Assembly (NCBI RefSeq): GCF_026210795.1
Contig: NC_089431.1
Location: forward strand, 4,216,001 to 4,280,000
Direction: 5' to 3'
Origin: Rhizophagus irregularis
Lineage: Eukaryota; Glomeromycota; Glomeromycetes; Glomerales; Glomeraceae
Length of the DNA: 64,000 nucleotides
Below are positions 35,960-48,222 of this stretch, piece after piece. Each line of letters opens with the position of its first letter. Positions within the stretch are counted from its first letter, which is position 1. The notes beneath the pieces are model-generated. The model worked only from the letters and a program-made list of their open reading frames with translations, had not been told where the DNA came from and made no database searches. The position numbers and the translations under genes are program-made.

Positions 35960-36745
35960 AGGATTTGAATATTTAAATTTTAATTATATTTTTTCACCTA
36001 AGTACCATTAAATAGCGTACAAGATCTAAAAAGTGTAACTAAATTTCATAATTTTGATTAATCTTTAGGAGATATCATAGAATCTAATTAAGGGAATAAA
36101 TCTGTAAATAATCGTTTTAAAGGGTCATAAGTCATCTTAACTTCACTGAGATGCGTCTCTACTACAATAATGTTCTTGTGCCAATCCCCATTTAACTAAA
36201 TGTTCCCATTTTCCAGATCTCAATTCATCAATATCCAAGTTTTCACGTTTTAAATATAATTTCCAATAATTGAGTGGGTAGTTGAGTGAATTTTTTATTA
36301 GAATTGAATAAAATTTTCGGTTCAGGACAGATTGCTTCTAAATAAAATTCTTGTAAATCAACAAGAGATTGGTGATGAAAAATAATTTGAAAAGAGTCCC
36401 GATCTTTTTTTTTTTTAATATTTGATGATGTTTAATATTTAGTTAATTTTTTCAAATTTAATTCATCTGAGGCTATTGTAGTATTCATTACGTTTCATTT
36501 TTGATATAAACGTGGCCTATATAAAGGTACAGTACCTAAAAATAAATAAATAAACGAATGATTTTTTTTTATCAGAAAATTTTCTTCTCTGATAATAATA
36601 AAATTACTTACTTAAGAGAATTACGTTAAAAGCTTGAGGCGTTTCTACATCAAAGATATTTCAGTGCATATGGAATTCCTTAAAATCAGGTTCCTCTTCA
36701 ACGTGAATGATAACATTTATTCAGTTTTAAGTAATTGTTCGAGCG
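35960..36745 (-). pseudogene. BTB-BACK pseudogene
   Basis: Reading down the minus strand, a BTB scrap (VEEEPDFKEFHMH, 36720-36670) is followed after an internal deletion by the exon-1 end (ETPQAFNVILL, then GTAAGT). The intron ends near 36545. BACK pieces follow: ASDELNLKKLTKY (36490-36440), SLVDLQEFYLEAICPEPK (36390-36320), LLEIIFK (36260) and, after a frameshift, WEHLVKWGLAQ (36210-36170). There are several stops and shifts. It belongs to a more diverged subfamily than the five intact genes here. Confidence 0.65.
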
Positions 36746-36953
36746 CTTTGGTTCGTATATAATTATAAATTTTTTGTATTTTATTAAAGAAAAGAGAGAG
36801 ATTTAATGCAAGGATATTATTTTAAGTCTTTTATATTTCATTTTTCTTTTCACAAAAGCTCCATTAACTCTCATATAAGCATATTTTTACGGGACGGAAA
36901 TAATTTCCGATTTTCAATTTCTTTCATAACGGTATAATGCAAATTTTAACTAT

Positions 36954-37238
36954 TTACAATAATCTATATGATAAATTTCTTTGGATTTGGGTGTGAGCAG
37001 CATTATTGTTGCAATCATGGTTATGTTGTTGCTTAAGATCAATAACCTTCTTTGATTTACAAATTCTTCCATGATGACATTCAAAAGACCTTCTTACAAT
37101 GATTGATTCATCAGTTTTATCTTTTTCTATTCGTCCTTTTATGATTACAAATCCATTTGATTTTGCATACTGATCAAGAAAACGTTCTGCAAGGTCATAA
37201 TTATTATTAATAAAATCTTGCCGCTTTATTAGTGACAA
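36954..37238 (-). pseudogene. FAR1-like DNA-binding domain fragment, 94 aa
   Basis: The frame contains ERFLDQYAKSNGFVIIKGRI, RRSFECHHGRICKS and HNHDC, the CCHH-like pattern of the FAR1/WRKY-GCM1 fold found at the N-terminus of MULE-type transposases and their derivatives. The sequence after HNHDCNNNAAH drifts into unrelated residues and stops, so only the DNA-binding part is left. No transposase core is adjacent. Confidence 0.55.
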
Positions 37239-37259
37239 AATCTAGGAAAATTGAGTCTA

Positions 37260-38025
37260 ACTTTTCCAAAATTGAATTTATAAATAAATTTTATTAATTT
37301 GTTAAACAGTTATACTAAAAAAAATACAGTTATGAACTTTGAAAAAGATTTTAAATGTAATATTTTCTTTTTTGTTGCCTTACTTCCTTACCAAACTTAC
37401 GTATTTTGTATCTTCATCTTCTTAAGTTGCGTATTTGAGTAGTGTACCTGGGCAATCACAAGTTTATGAGGAAAAATTAAAACATAAAAGGATTAGTATG
37501 GTGGCAAAACATATAAACCCTATGAGAAAGTACTATCACGCAAGAGAGCAAAGTGCATAGAGGTACCTCATACGGTCACAAGCTATAGCTGTACATTAAA
37601 GATCTAAATCTAATAATTACAAATGAAATATTTGCTCTAAAAAACTATAAAATCTCATACAATCACTCTAAAAAAACTATAAATGAATAAAAATAAATCT
37701 AAATCTAATACATAAATAATAAAATATTTTCACTAGAAACAATAAATAAATGAAATCTACAATAAAAACTATAATAATAAATAAGTCTAAATACAATAAA
37801 TGAATGAAATCTATAGTAAACAATATATAAAAATAACTACTGAACACTTGCCACATTGTTCATCACTAAAACAACTATAGAACCTCAGTTTCTCTCAGGC
37901 TACAGCTGGTCATTAGCGAAATATAATTTCGCCTAGTAAAAAGAGCCATGTACACGTGAATTCCTTTCTCTTGTAAGAACATAAATGATACTTACCACAA
38001 TGACCAAATCAAAATTACAAGACAC
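37260..38025. other. Repeat-like spacer next to an LTR candidate
   Basis: 37600-37840 is built from loose repeats of TCTAAATCTAATA, AACTATAAAT and AATGAAATCTA words. No reverse transcriptase, integrase or other domain could be read on either strand. Confidence 0.3.
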
Positions 38026-38499
38026 TGTGAGTTAAGCCCGCCCTAAGCTTTAGATCATAAGTCTTCCCCGAAGTGAGACAGAAGGACGTATTAATACGAC
38101 AAAACAAAACAAAAGTTAAAGTTAAAATAAATAAAATAAGAATTTTATTAGGAACTTTTTAAAAGAGAGAAGGAATAAATACTGCGAAGTGGAATGAAAA
38201 ATATAAGTTTATTGGCAAAAGTGAAGAAAAGGAACGAAAGAGTAAGAGAATAAATGTGCGAGTTTAAAATTTCTGGAGTGGCTTTTTATATAAATTTGTT
38301 AGTCAGAATGCAAAAATGATGTCATAATCAAACTAAATTGTGTCATGAAATAAAAGAGATGACTCATAATTAATAGTCTGGTTAATCTGATAATATTTTA
38401 GCTGATCAAGGTCCGCTTATAAGATTTTTAGTCGTGCTGTAGGTCACCGCGTGTCAGTATATATATTAAATATATATAAATAACGCCAGGGTGGTTACA
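38026..38499 (-). mobile_element. Candidate solo or partial LTR
   Basis: On the minus strand it starts TGTAACCACCCTGGCG and could end AACTCACA, giving TG...CA ends and a 474-bp length. It has a TATA box (TTTATATAAAAAGCC), an initiator-like region, an AATAAA-type signal and moderate GC, as in retroviral-type LTRs. A matching second LTR, primer-binding site and pol gene are not in the window. Confidence 0.4.
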
Positions 38500-39913
38500 A
38501 AAAAAAAATTTGTAAATCTTGAGACGCGATTTGTTATTCGCTGATGTCCCATAAATGGTTGGCTTATTTAGGTAATTTTATAAAATAAATAATTATTTAA
38601 ACACATAGTTCCATATTGAAATAATGTTATCAGGTTTGGCGTTCCAGAATTGTCAAAATTCAAATAAGGATTCATTTACTTTTACGCTTAATAAAGAATT
38701 GAGTTTGCATCACTTTAATCATCTTGATTTTCTTATCAATTCTCAATCTTATTATCGTAACTGCTTGATAGCTCTTCAAGGAACTTATCGAAAGAACCTA
38801 TTACAAGCGCGCCTAATGCTCAAGAACTCGGTGAACCTTCAACTCACTTATCATAAGGTGGTGTGTCTTCCTTTGTAACATGTTCTAATTGCTCTTGATG
38901 TCTTACATCTCAACATCTAAAAGTTTATCTCCATCAACCGCACTAATACATCATGATTTGCTATTGCTCACAGTCTTCTATAAGCTTTCTGCTCCGTCTT
39001 CTTTGATTTGTAATAACTAGGCATGATAATCTGATGAGCCGTTGAAGATCTATATATATTGTAGCCCGACTTGCATTAAAGTTAATTTCGAATTTTCATT
39101 TCCATTGCTTGTGTTAATAATCAAAGAATCGTCTAATTAATAAGTTTCATAACTAAGTTTCATCATCGTCTGTGGTTTAAGTATATTTTATCGGAAATAT
39201 CAAAAGACTTGTTTTAGGTTAGATTTATATTATAAATAAAATCAACAAAATTTATATTCGTTTTAAATGATATATAAATTTTAAATAAGGGTTTTCATCA
39301 AAAAAAAAAGAAAATATATTAATTGAACGAGTTACCAACAATTGACTAATTAGACTATACGTTATACGAACTACTGAGAGTAGCTCATCGTAAAAGATTT
39401 ATAATTAACTATAAATTTCGCAATCAAATAAGTACGGTGAGCTTTTTAAATTTCGATACTATTTTATCAAATAATTCAGATGAAAATTTTACCTTAGATG
39501 ATATTGACAATATGTTTATAACTGAAATATTATGTTGTCTAATATTCACAATTGGAACGATAATATATATTTAAGAAGTATGTTGTAATTTTATTATTTA
39601 TCGAAAAAAAAAATTAACGGCATGTTATACTGTAAATATTTACAAGATGATTTAAAATAACATACGTTAATTACGTTATGTTCCAAAATTTCAAATCGAA
39701 AAATCATTTAAATAAACATTTATAATAATTCGTTAACAATGTAAGAGGCCCTTATTCCGTATTTTTTATTCCATGTTATTTCTGTAAATGTATCGTATTC
39801 ACGGAATTTATAGCCTCGAAACATGGAAATTATTCAAGTTGCTTAGATTTTTAGTTATTTTACCATAAATGTATCATATTTACGGAGTTTTTACAGAAAT
39901 TATGGATAAAATT
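38500..39913. other. Spacer
   Basis: An 84-residue plus-strand frame at 38624-38878 (FLINSQSYYRNCLIALQGTY) looks protein-like, but no family or exon partner was recognised. Confidence 0.3.
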
Positions 39914-41275
39914 TTATTTATGAATTACTTGAAATGTATTTTGAAAAATATTTTTCTTTACGTAAAGCCAAGTGATTCGGTCACGTGACCAATGCACGGT
40001 ATGATAATTTTTTTTTGAAAATCGCATCTCTAATACGAGGGTCCATTTTTTTTTATAAAAACCGATCTCCCACAATTTTTCCAGTAAGCGTGTGGATTCG
40101 GTTAAAAATATCCTACCGAAAATCACTTTCGGATAGGCCGATTTGAGTAGTATTTAATCGGCAATATAGCGTCAAAGAAAATCGTTCTTATTCGCGTAAA
40201 CTCTTATACATAATTGTTATGTGACACCATGGTGGCTTAACAATCGCATGATAATTTCATTGATGTTAAAAATAAAATGGCTCAATTGGGGCATCTGCAG
40301 TTTTGTCTTTTTTTATTAATAAAGATACCCACTGATGAATCTAATCAGTAAAAAGCATGATCGTTGCCATAAGTACAAGTTTATATGGAGATATTAAATC
40401 TATTGGTGAACTTGGAAACAAAATTTTATTCGTATAATCTAAAAATCTGAAACTAACTTAACTAAGTACTCCTTTTGTACTCCATACGATAAAATTTATT
40501 TTATTTTATACAAAGGCAAACGCCAAGACTGATTAAAAAGGAAGTGGCCTTTTCATTTATAATTTATTAATATCATAATAACTCCGAAATTTTTCTAAAT
40601 ATACGTTATAATAAAGAATGCTCACATGTAATATTAAACAGACGATTTTCTTTGTCTTAGGATCTTATTTATTGAGAATTATCGACTATCATGTCATTTA
40701 TGCTTGTTTGTGTTTTGATTTCATGTGAAAGCATTAATTCTTGGCTGAAACTTAATCAGATAGAGGTTTACTCCATGGAAACAACATTAACTTCGTATCT
40801 TTATTGTTTGAGTTTATTATAAGGATCTTGGTTGTACAACTATTTCGTACAACCCGATGATTATACACATGACCCCAAAATATTTCTATTGCTATTTAGG
40901 GTAATCCGAATGTTAATGTCCTACATGTACCTTATACTCATATCCGCCATAAAACGCAAAAATTAGTTAATGTTTTTTTAAAAAAAAATTTTAAAGGCTT
41001 TTCGTGAATTCACCACTCATTATAGATTAGATTCATCAGTATCATTGACGAGTACCTAATAAGAAGACAAAACTGCAGATAACCCTTTTTTCCTCATCAT
41101 AATCGCAATTTAGCCATTTTATTGTTTAACATCAATGAATTATCATGCGATCGTAAACCGCTATGGCATCACATGGCATAAAAATTATATATTGAGTTAC
41201 GTAACTTACGTTTTACGTAAAAAAAATATTTTACGAAATACATTTCAAGTAATTCATAAATCAACAATCGCACTC
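39914..41275. repeat. Long inverted repeat (foldback) of about 1.36 kb
   Basis: Left-arm words TTATGAATTACTTGAAATGT (about 39920), CGCATGATAATTTCATTGAT (about 40244), AAAATGGCT (about 40274) and CTGCAGTTTTGTCTT (about 40297) recur in reverse complement in the right arm (about 41255, 41150, 41115 and 41065). The left arm has an extra insert of about 200 bp (about 39970-40195). The loop (about 40380-41010) has no coding content. Confidence 0.7.
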
Positions 41276-41583
41276 TTTTTTACATAAAATTAATAGGGAG
41301 TAAAAATTTACGCCCATGTTTATTTGTTTTTACGAATATTTTATTAGTGCATTATTTATATAAATAACGAGTCCTCAATCCATATTTTCAATCTTTTTAT
41401 TTTCTAAATAAACAATTTAATAGAAATTTCAAATTATTAAATTTTATCGAAAAATAAGTACGCTGTAGTTATATTTGTACAGACTTTTTACATTTTCAAA
41501 ATATTATCGTTTCTTTCGAGAAACTTACTCGTTAAGTTTTTATATATACGATTTCGTAATACAATTTTTTTTAAGTTTTAAAT

Positions 41584-42129
41584 ATGAACTCAAATTATTC
41601 AAATGATCAATTTTTTTGTTCTGATAATAACCTCTATCCTACAATTGGTTCACGTATGAATATTCCTCATGTGGATGTGCAGAATGCTAACATCCATTTA
41701 CCAAACCAATATTACGGCAATCCAGGAGTCTCGGTAAATTCTTCTATCGTACAAGACAATTCTGTCATTACTCAACTCGTTCATCCTATTAAATTTATTT
41801 ATCGGCCATCCAATGACTTTTATATTTATCACATCAAATGTAGAGAAATCTCTATTCAATTATTAAATGATTTTAGTAGTAACGTATCTAACATTAATTT
41901 CAATCAAAATGAATATATCTTTTATTATCAACAACAAAGCGATAATAGAATTTATCAAGTGGTCTGCGAAATAATTTCTCCATCTTTTATTGTTAATCTT
42001 TTAAATAAAACTATTTATGGAATTGAAATTGAACAAAATATTGGGGAAGAATTGACCTTCAAATTTGATCAAAAGGAAAATCTCAAATTTTATTTAACAC
42101 AATATTTAAATCGTTTTTTATTAAATTAA
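41584..42129 (+). CDS. Uncharacterised protein, 181 aa, single exon
   Basis: An intact frame starting ATGAACTCAAATTATTC. The first 70 residues are N/S/Q/Y-rich and low-complexity; the rest is a compact, hydrophobic-patterned part (FIYRPSNDFYIYHIKC to YLTQYLNRFLLN) that could fold as a small domain of alternating strands and helices. No family recognised. The 5' flank has a TTTATATATACG TATA-like run near 41540. It is the only plus-strand gene with an unbroken frame here. Confidence 0.6.
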   Translation: MNSNYSNDQFFCSDNNLYPTIGSRMNIPHVDVQNANIHLPNQYYGNPGVSVNSSIVQDNSVITQLVHPIKFIYRPSNDFYIYHIKCREISIQLLNDFSSNVSNINFNQNEYIFYYQQQSDNRIYQVVCEIISPSFIVNLLNKTIYGIEIEQNIGEELTFKFDQKENLKFYLTQYLNRFLLN

Positions 42130-44789
42130 TTTATACATAGTATTTTAAAATTAAATTATTTTATATTTTTATTATGATTATTTTAGCCCAAACATTAAGT
42201 TTAAAAATAGGTAAAAATAAGATTAATACTTTATCGCATTATCTATAAGTTTTTCTTATTTTATATGTATAAGTAGAAATTATTTTATATTATGATTATT
42301 AATTTATGGAATAAAAATGTTATGATGATTACTGATGGAATTTTATTATGAAATATCAAAATATAGGATAGTTATTAAGCATTTTATATGCCACTTTAAC
42401 GTTAAGGACTTAAGGGTCAATTCGGTAGTTTATTTAAGTTTACTCAACGTCCAACTTTATCTAATAAACCAACGTTATTTATGAGATCACACTGTACAGT
42501 TTTTACATTTATTAATTGATATATATAATAAATGAATTCCGACTTATCTACATATAAATCATTGCAAATGATTTAATATATACAAAAAACCAAGTCATTA
42601 AAATCATTAAATAAACTCATGGATGATTTTATTGTTGATCGTGAGAGTCTATAACTATATATAATAAAACACTTATCGTATAGGCCTTTAAGCTTGCTTT
42701 TTTCGATTTCAGCAATTTGAACGGCCAGATTGTGGCACTTACGTAGTATATAAAATATATGAAATACTTTGCCAGAGCTGGTTTCCTACGAAAAAAAAAA
42801 GAAAAAATTAAGTAAAATAAAATAATAAAAGTATATCTATTTATTTGGCCATTTTATTTGAATTTTTGATCTTCTCACTTTTATTGCTTGTTGAATTAAA
42901 ATATTTATTAACAGTCCGTCGCTTTAGATTTCTGTAAAAAAGCATAATTAATGAAATATTATTGTGACTTCAACAAGAAAGGATTTTTGAGGGGGAGCTG
43001 AAAAATTTCATTGATAGTCTACAATAGTAGTCATTATTATGAATCATATATTTAAATTGAATAAAAAACGCAAATTACTATGAATTTTATGAATTAAAAG
43101 TCCATAATAAATTTTATGAAATGAAATTTTATCTTCTAATAATAAACTATTTTAATTTTTTAATTTGACTATGGCAGATTTACAATTTCGTCGAATTAGA
43201 CATGAATCACCTCAAATTCGTAGGTAATGATATTTTCATACACATATATCATTCTATTTTTGTATTTATGATTAGTTTATAAAAGAAATCACATACTATA
43301 AGTTTTGTAACGCATAATAACTTTTTGTTTAGCCTAATAGCCTACTTTCTTGTAGCATTTTGAAAATGCGATTAATTTCAGCTGGGATTAAACAGAAAAT
43401 TTGGCTAGAATTAAAGTTTATACCGGACCTTAGAGCTTGGATAGTAATCATAGTAATAGTACTCGTGTAACTCAAGTTAGCTTGAGTCAAACTCGTACTA
43501 TTTTTTGACTCTCAACTCGGGTGCACGTGATCTGTAATGGCGCCACCATCCTACTTTTTCGCCGAATCTGATCGTACCATATAAATGCAAATTTTTAATT
43601 AAAAACTTTTTTTAATTTATATTTTGATATTATGTTTATTTAAATTATGTCTCTTTTTGTTCGATCAAAAGTTATATTCATTAAGAATCATTAATCCGGA
43701 ATACATTATTCCTAAATTCTAAAAATCCATTTTTTTTTTATTTAAGAACTTTTATTTAAAAAAATATTAGTGTTCAATAGAAAACTTCCTTTACTTCTAT
43801 CAAAAATATAATCTTCCTAAAACGGAATTCTCCACATTATTTCAATTACTCTTTATCTAATAAAACGAAAAAAAAATATTTATTTAAAAAACCTTTACTA
43901 TTTCAATCGTTCCCTTTATTATAAAAAATAAATCTTGATAAAGAAAAAATATCATTATACCAAATTATCTCTTTATTAACAAAACAAAATAGAAAACAAT
44001 CTTTGTTCTATCGATTTTCCGAGTTTAATAATACTCTATTAAAGATGTATGTACATAATTAAATAAAAATACACTCCCTTAATCATAGATTTCGGAATAT
44101 GTCAAAGATACCACATTAAAAAACTCGTTTTGCTAGTAAAATAAAATCAGAATGTTGTGTTTCTCCACTTTCACTTTCACTTTTCTGAATATATGAACGT
44201 GACCAAAGTCACGCGTACATGTGATTTTTAACGATGTTACAATACGGTGACGCAATGAATAAATATTTCTTTGATCTCTTTTAGAAATAAAATAAAATAA
44301 ATAAATATTTCTCCTTTGATTAGTGACTTCAGAATCTATATCAAAAATTTACATTTGCATACTGTAACACTTTGAATATCCACAGTTTATAAATAAGATT
44401 TCACCCTCATATACTATGCCCCTTGGATATTTGGATGTAAAATTTTCAATTTAACTTGGCGTCAAATGAATTGTTACTTTCCTTAAAAGATTTATTGAGC
44501 AATTATACAATATATATATGTGTGTATATACGTAAAATATTTTTATTTTGCTTTTCTAACAAGAATGGAATAACTTCCAACATAAATCATTTTTGATGTA
44601 AAAAAAAATTGATTTATTGATAATATAATATATTTCCATTATTGATGTCAAATAAAATACACTTTCTATAAACATTTTGATAATTTTAAAGCTAGATATC
44701 AAAATCATATTCCTGGGTAATATATTCTGGAAATATGAATTAAGAACGTTAGATTAGAATCTAATATTAAAAATTATTATAATATATAG
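42130..44789. other. Spacer between orphan gene and kinase copy 2
   Basis: A weak two-exon plus-strand candidate is 43171-43223 joined to 43356-43470 (55 residues, MADLQFRRIRHESPQ start, GT/AG intron). Otherwise AT-rich. From about 44430 the sequence is shared with the flanks of kinase copies 3 and 4. Confidence 0.3.
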
Positions 44790-46468
44790 TTACTTGCCAT
44801 TATTATTTAAAGAGTTTATATCAATATCTAATTCGATTTCTTTTGTAAAATAATCTAAAGAAAAAATATACGTAAATTTTAATAAATCAAGTTATAAAAT
44901 TGGTATATTATCAAAAAAAAAAAATTATTACCATCATTTTCATTTTCAAATAATTTTTTTCTTTTAATACTTTGACCTAAATATATTTTGGTTAATAAAT
45001 ATTGACATCCTAAATCTTATTACAAATTACATTGATATCATACCATCATCATTATTATCTTCAAACTTTCATTTGACTTTTTCTAAGTTAATAGATCGAC
45101 TTCTTAAACTCCTTAAAGACATTGCAGAATTAATCATGGCACTTAAAGGTCTACTCTTATAAATGGCACCAGGATTATTTTTTTGAACAGGTCCAATATC
45201 TGATGATTCTATAATTTTAGTTGGACTATTGAGACCTTCTTTCCGATACATTTCACAAATTCTACTATATATATCATCAGCTGTTGGTCTTTTATCCGGA
45301 TTAGAATCCCAACATTCTATCATTAATTCAGTAAATCCTTCGGGTGCATATGTGACAATTGGTGGTCGTAAACCATCAATTATATCAATAATTAGATATG
45401 TATCATGATTTCGATCCCAAAAAGGTCTTCTACCTGTCATAAACTCCCACATAATCATTCCAAAACTATATATATCTGAAGCTTTAGTATATTTTTGTCC
45501 TTGAAAAATCTCTGGTGCCATATAAGGAATAATACCATAATTCTCATTATTATCTGTAGATTCAGTTGCTGATTTACTTATTCCCAAATCGCCTATATGT
45601 GGATAAATAGGGTTTTCAAAAAAAATATTTCCACTATGCAAATCTCTGTGAATAATATCTAAATTGTGAATATTAATAAGTCCATTTGCGATATTTTTTA
45701 AATTGATCAGCTTACTAGCCCAATTAATGTTATAAAAATTATTACTTATATAACGTATTAAATCACCTTTACTATAATATGGCATAATAATCATAAAATC
45801 TTGTGTAATTAAGTCTTGAGTAATACCAAAATAATTACTAATATAATTATTTTTGGTCAGATAATGAGATACCTTTTCGCTGTTAAGTCTCCATTTTGTA
45901 TAATAATTATAAAATATCTTAAGCTAGGACAAAAAAGGCTATGTTATTAATTATCTAGTACGATTTATTGAATCATATTATTTTATGTTACCTCATTTAG
46001 CTCCTTAGACGTGATGTTTTTAGAATTATTTAGTTTTTTGAGAACAACTGTAAAACTAAGATTACTAATAGTGTTTTTCCGATAAAAGCCAATTAATCCA
46101 TCAATCCAAGTTGCTTTATAAATCTTGCTAAATCCTCCCTCAGCAATGAATTCTATATCTTTGAATTCATCATAGGGAACAAATTTCAGTTTTCCTTCTT
46201 TTTTGACAAGATTAATTTGTGTATATCTGATGAAATCATCAACAATTTTGTTTCCACTTGGTTTAAATGTTATTTTCATATTGTAGCAAATGCGACAAAT
46301 CTGGTGACTTTCATCTAAAGGTCTCCTTCTTTTATTACATTCATTACATTTTTCATATATCTTTCTTTTAACTTTTGGTTTAAGAATAGTCTCAGTCTGC
46401 TGACTTAGATATGTGTCATTTGAAATTAAAAAGTCAATTTTATATTTATAATTTGTTAATTGGTTCAT
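44790..46468 (-). CDS. Protein kinase, copy 2, 443 aa, prematurely ended tail
   Basis: Exon 1 is 45992-46468 (159 codons) and exon 2 begins at 45923. The N-terminus has a C-x2-C...C-x2-C zinc-ribbon-like motif (CNECNKRRRP..CRICYNM). The kinase domain shows AEGGFSKIYKATW, VVLKKLNN, HRDLHSGNIFF, GDLGISKSATES, YMAPEIF and GMIMWEFMTGRRPFW, all needed residues being present (DLG instead of DFG). Translation stops at TGA 45069-45071, where copies 3 and 4 have AGA, so the protein is 443 residues. The remaining tail exons (to 45044, 44932-44976, 44790-44854) persist in the DNA with good splice sites. Likely a cytosolic tyrosine-kinase-like Ser/Thr signalling kinase; ligand and partners unknown. Confidence 0.82.
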
Positions 46469-46542
46469 AATTGTTTAATATCTATTAATTTATTTGTTTA
46501 TTTTTTTGAATATACTGTATTAAAACTTATGAGAACCGGCTC

Positions 46543-46556
46543 CTATATATATATAC
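46543..46556 (-). promoter_or_regulatory. TATA-like element of kinase copy 2
   Basis: GTATATATATATAGGAG on the minus strand lies about 75 nt upstream of the ATG. An equivalent run is at 52227-52240 before copy 3. Confidence 0.45.
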
Positions 46557-46751
46557 TTTTTTGTAATAAAAATAGGTTATTTATTAAACAATGAATTCTT
46601 TACAAAACTAAAAAAATTCTATGTATAATTCCCGATAGAAGTTTCTAATGTTTGAAACAAAATGGATCCTACATTGTTAAAAAAATTGATTTTTTTAATG
46701 CTTAATATGACTAAAATTAATTTCTATAAGGCATTTCGATTTTTATTCGTA

Positions 46752-46948
46752 CCCTATAAAAACGAAATGTGTTGAATTTGTTTTATATTTGTGCTCATGT
46801 GTAATAAATATCTAAAAAAGCACCATTTTATCCCGATTTATGTCTTATTATAAAAAAACAAAAATTAAATAAAATGGTGCTTTTTTAGACATTTATTACA
46901 CATGAGCACGAGTTTAAAATAAATTTAACACATTTTGTTTTTATAGGG
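46752..46948. mobile_element. 197-bp MITE with near-complete inverted repeats
   Basis: CCCTATAAAAACGAAATGTG at 46752 pairs with the other end at 46948; arms of about 80 bp are close to 90% complementary around a 40-bp loop (both hold GTGCTCATGTGTAATAAAT). TA flanks each end, as for Tc1/mariner-type elements. In kinase unit 4 the same flank reads straight through (ATTTTTATTGTACGTTCC near 59632-59650), which is the empty site. Confidence 0.8.
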
Positions 46949-47099
46949 TACGTTCCATTGCAGAATTCTTAGAACTATCACAACGTGATTTGCATTGTGC
47001 AACGCAAAGTTTCACAAATCTACACAATATTAACATATCAAAAAATGAAAAATTGAGCAATAAAATATTAATACTAAGCAAATTCTTCCATAAAATACT

Positions 47100-48004
47100 T
47101 AATCTAAAGGATCTTTAGGGGTCGAATAATTTAAAATTTAGTTAAATAAATAGGAATGTTTATATTTGAGAAAATTTTTATTAAGGACCATATGATTAAT
47201 GATTTTCAAATTTAAAAATTTTGTGATTTTTTAACCTAGTGATATTTTTGAAATTTGAAAAGGATAAATTGATAAATAATTAAAAATTTTATTACATCCA
47301 ATTTAGCCTTTTCTTTTAATCAAAAAGGAATTGTAGATGTAATATCTAATGAATAACTAGTAATGTTTTAATCGTCAATTACACTTTACGCCTGAAGATT
47401 TTTTTTTTAAAAAAAAAATTAAACGTATTTTATACATGAAATAAAATAAAGATACATTAAAATTCTAAATATATTTAAAATTCTTTTTTATAACATAAAA
47501 ATTTTATAATATTTTAGTTGGAGAATTATTCTTATAAATTAATTGCATCAAGTCCTTAATTATTTCTTTTAATTTAATCGATAAAATTTAAGTAGGAATG
47601 ATAATGCAATTTACTCTATCATCAAAATATTTAATTTCTATCATTTTTTCAAATTATAAAATTTTTTTTTTCGATTTATAAATTAATTGATTTATGTTCA
47701 GTTTATCAAAAATATTATACTGTGAAAAAAAAAATTCAAATTATTGTTAATATTTGAAAATACTGTAATATAACATAATATTGTTGTACATAAAGAGAGA
47801 AAATTGGATTTCTATTTACTAGCACTAATAATATCGATTTTACTTTTTTTAAATACTAACTTTATTCTAAGACAGTATTTTACTGGGATTTTCCCGTATG
47901 AATATCGAAAATTTTCAAAGATTTATAGAACAAATGTTACGCCAAAGGAATCGTTAATAGTAAATGGAATATGTTAATGTGGTATTGGAAATACCAATAC
48001 GTTT
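47100..48004. repeat. Duplicated flank of kinase units
   Basis: Noncoding DNA shared in order with 52790-53480 and, in part, with 59800-59998 and 63155-63490 (landmarks GTCGAATAATTTA, AATCAAAAAGGAATTGTAGA, AATCGATAAAATT). No gene. Confidence 0.6.
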
Positions 48005-48222
48005 TATCCAAAGCGAAGCGAAGGACTATATATGTTTATGAACGTTAATCACATATTTCACATATTGAATCACTTGGCGAAGTCCGTTTGTCCGCACGCG
48101 TCAGTCGCGTCACGTCACTGTAATTTGTGCTACATCGATAAACAAAAAAAAATATGAAAATAGATGTTATAATACAAAATTTTATCGCTCCGGACCCATA
48201 ACGGTTTCCGTTTCCTAGTTTA
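48005..48222. repeat. Dispersed short element, copy of the 7995-8240 type
   Basis: Starts AAGCGAAGCGAAGGACTATA and ends CCGGACCCATAACGGTTTCC then GTTTCCTAG. The interior is GC-richer and includes CGCGTCAGTCGCGTCACGTC. The minus-strand frame over it is not a gene. Confidence 0.55.
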
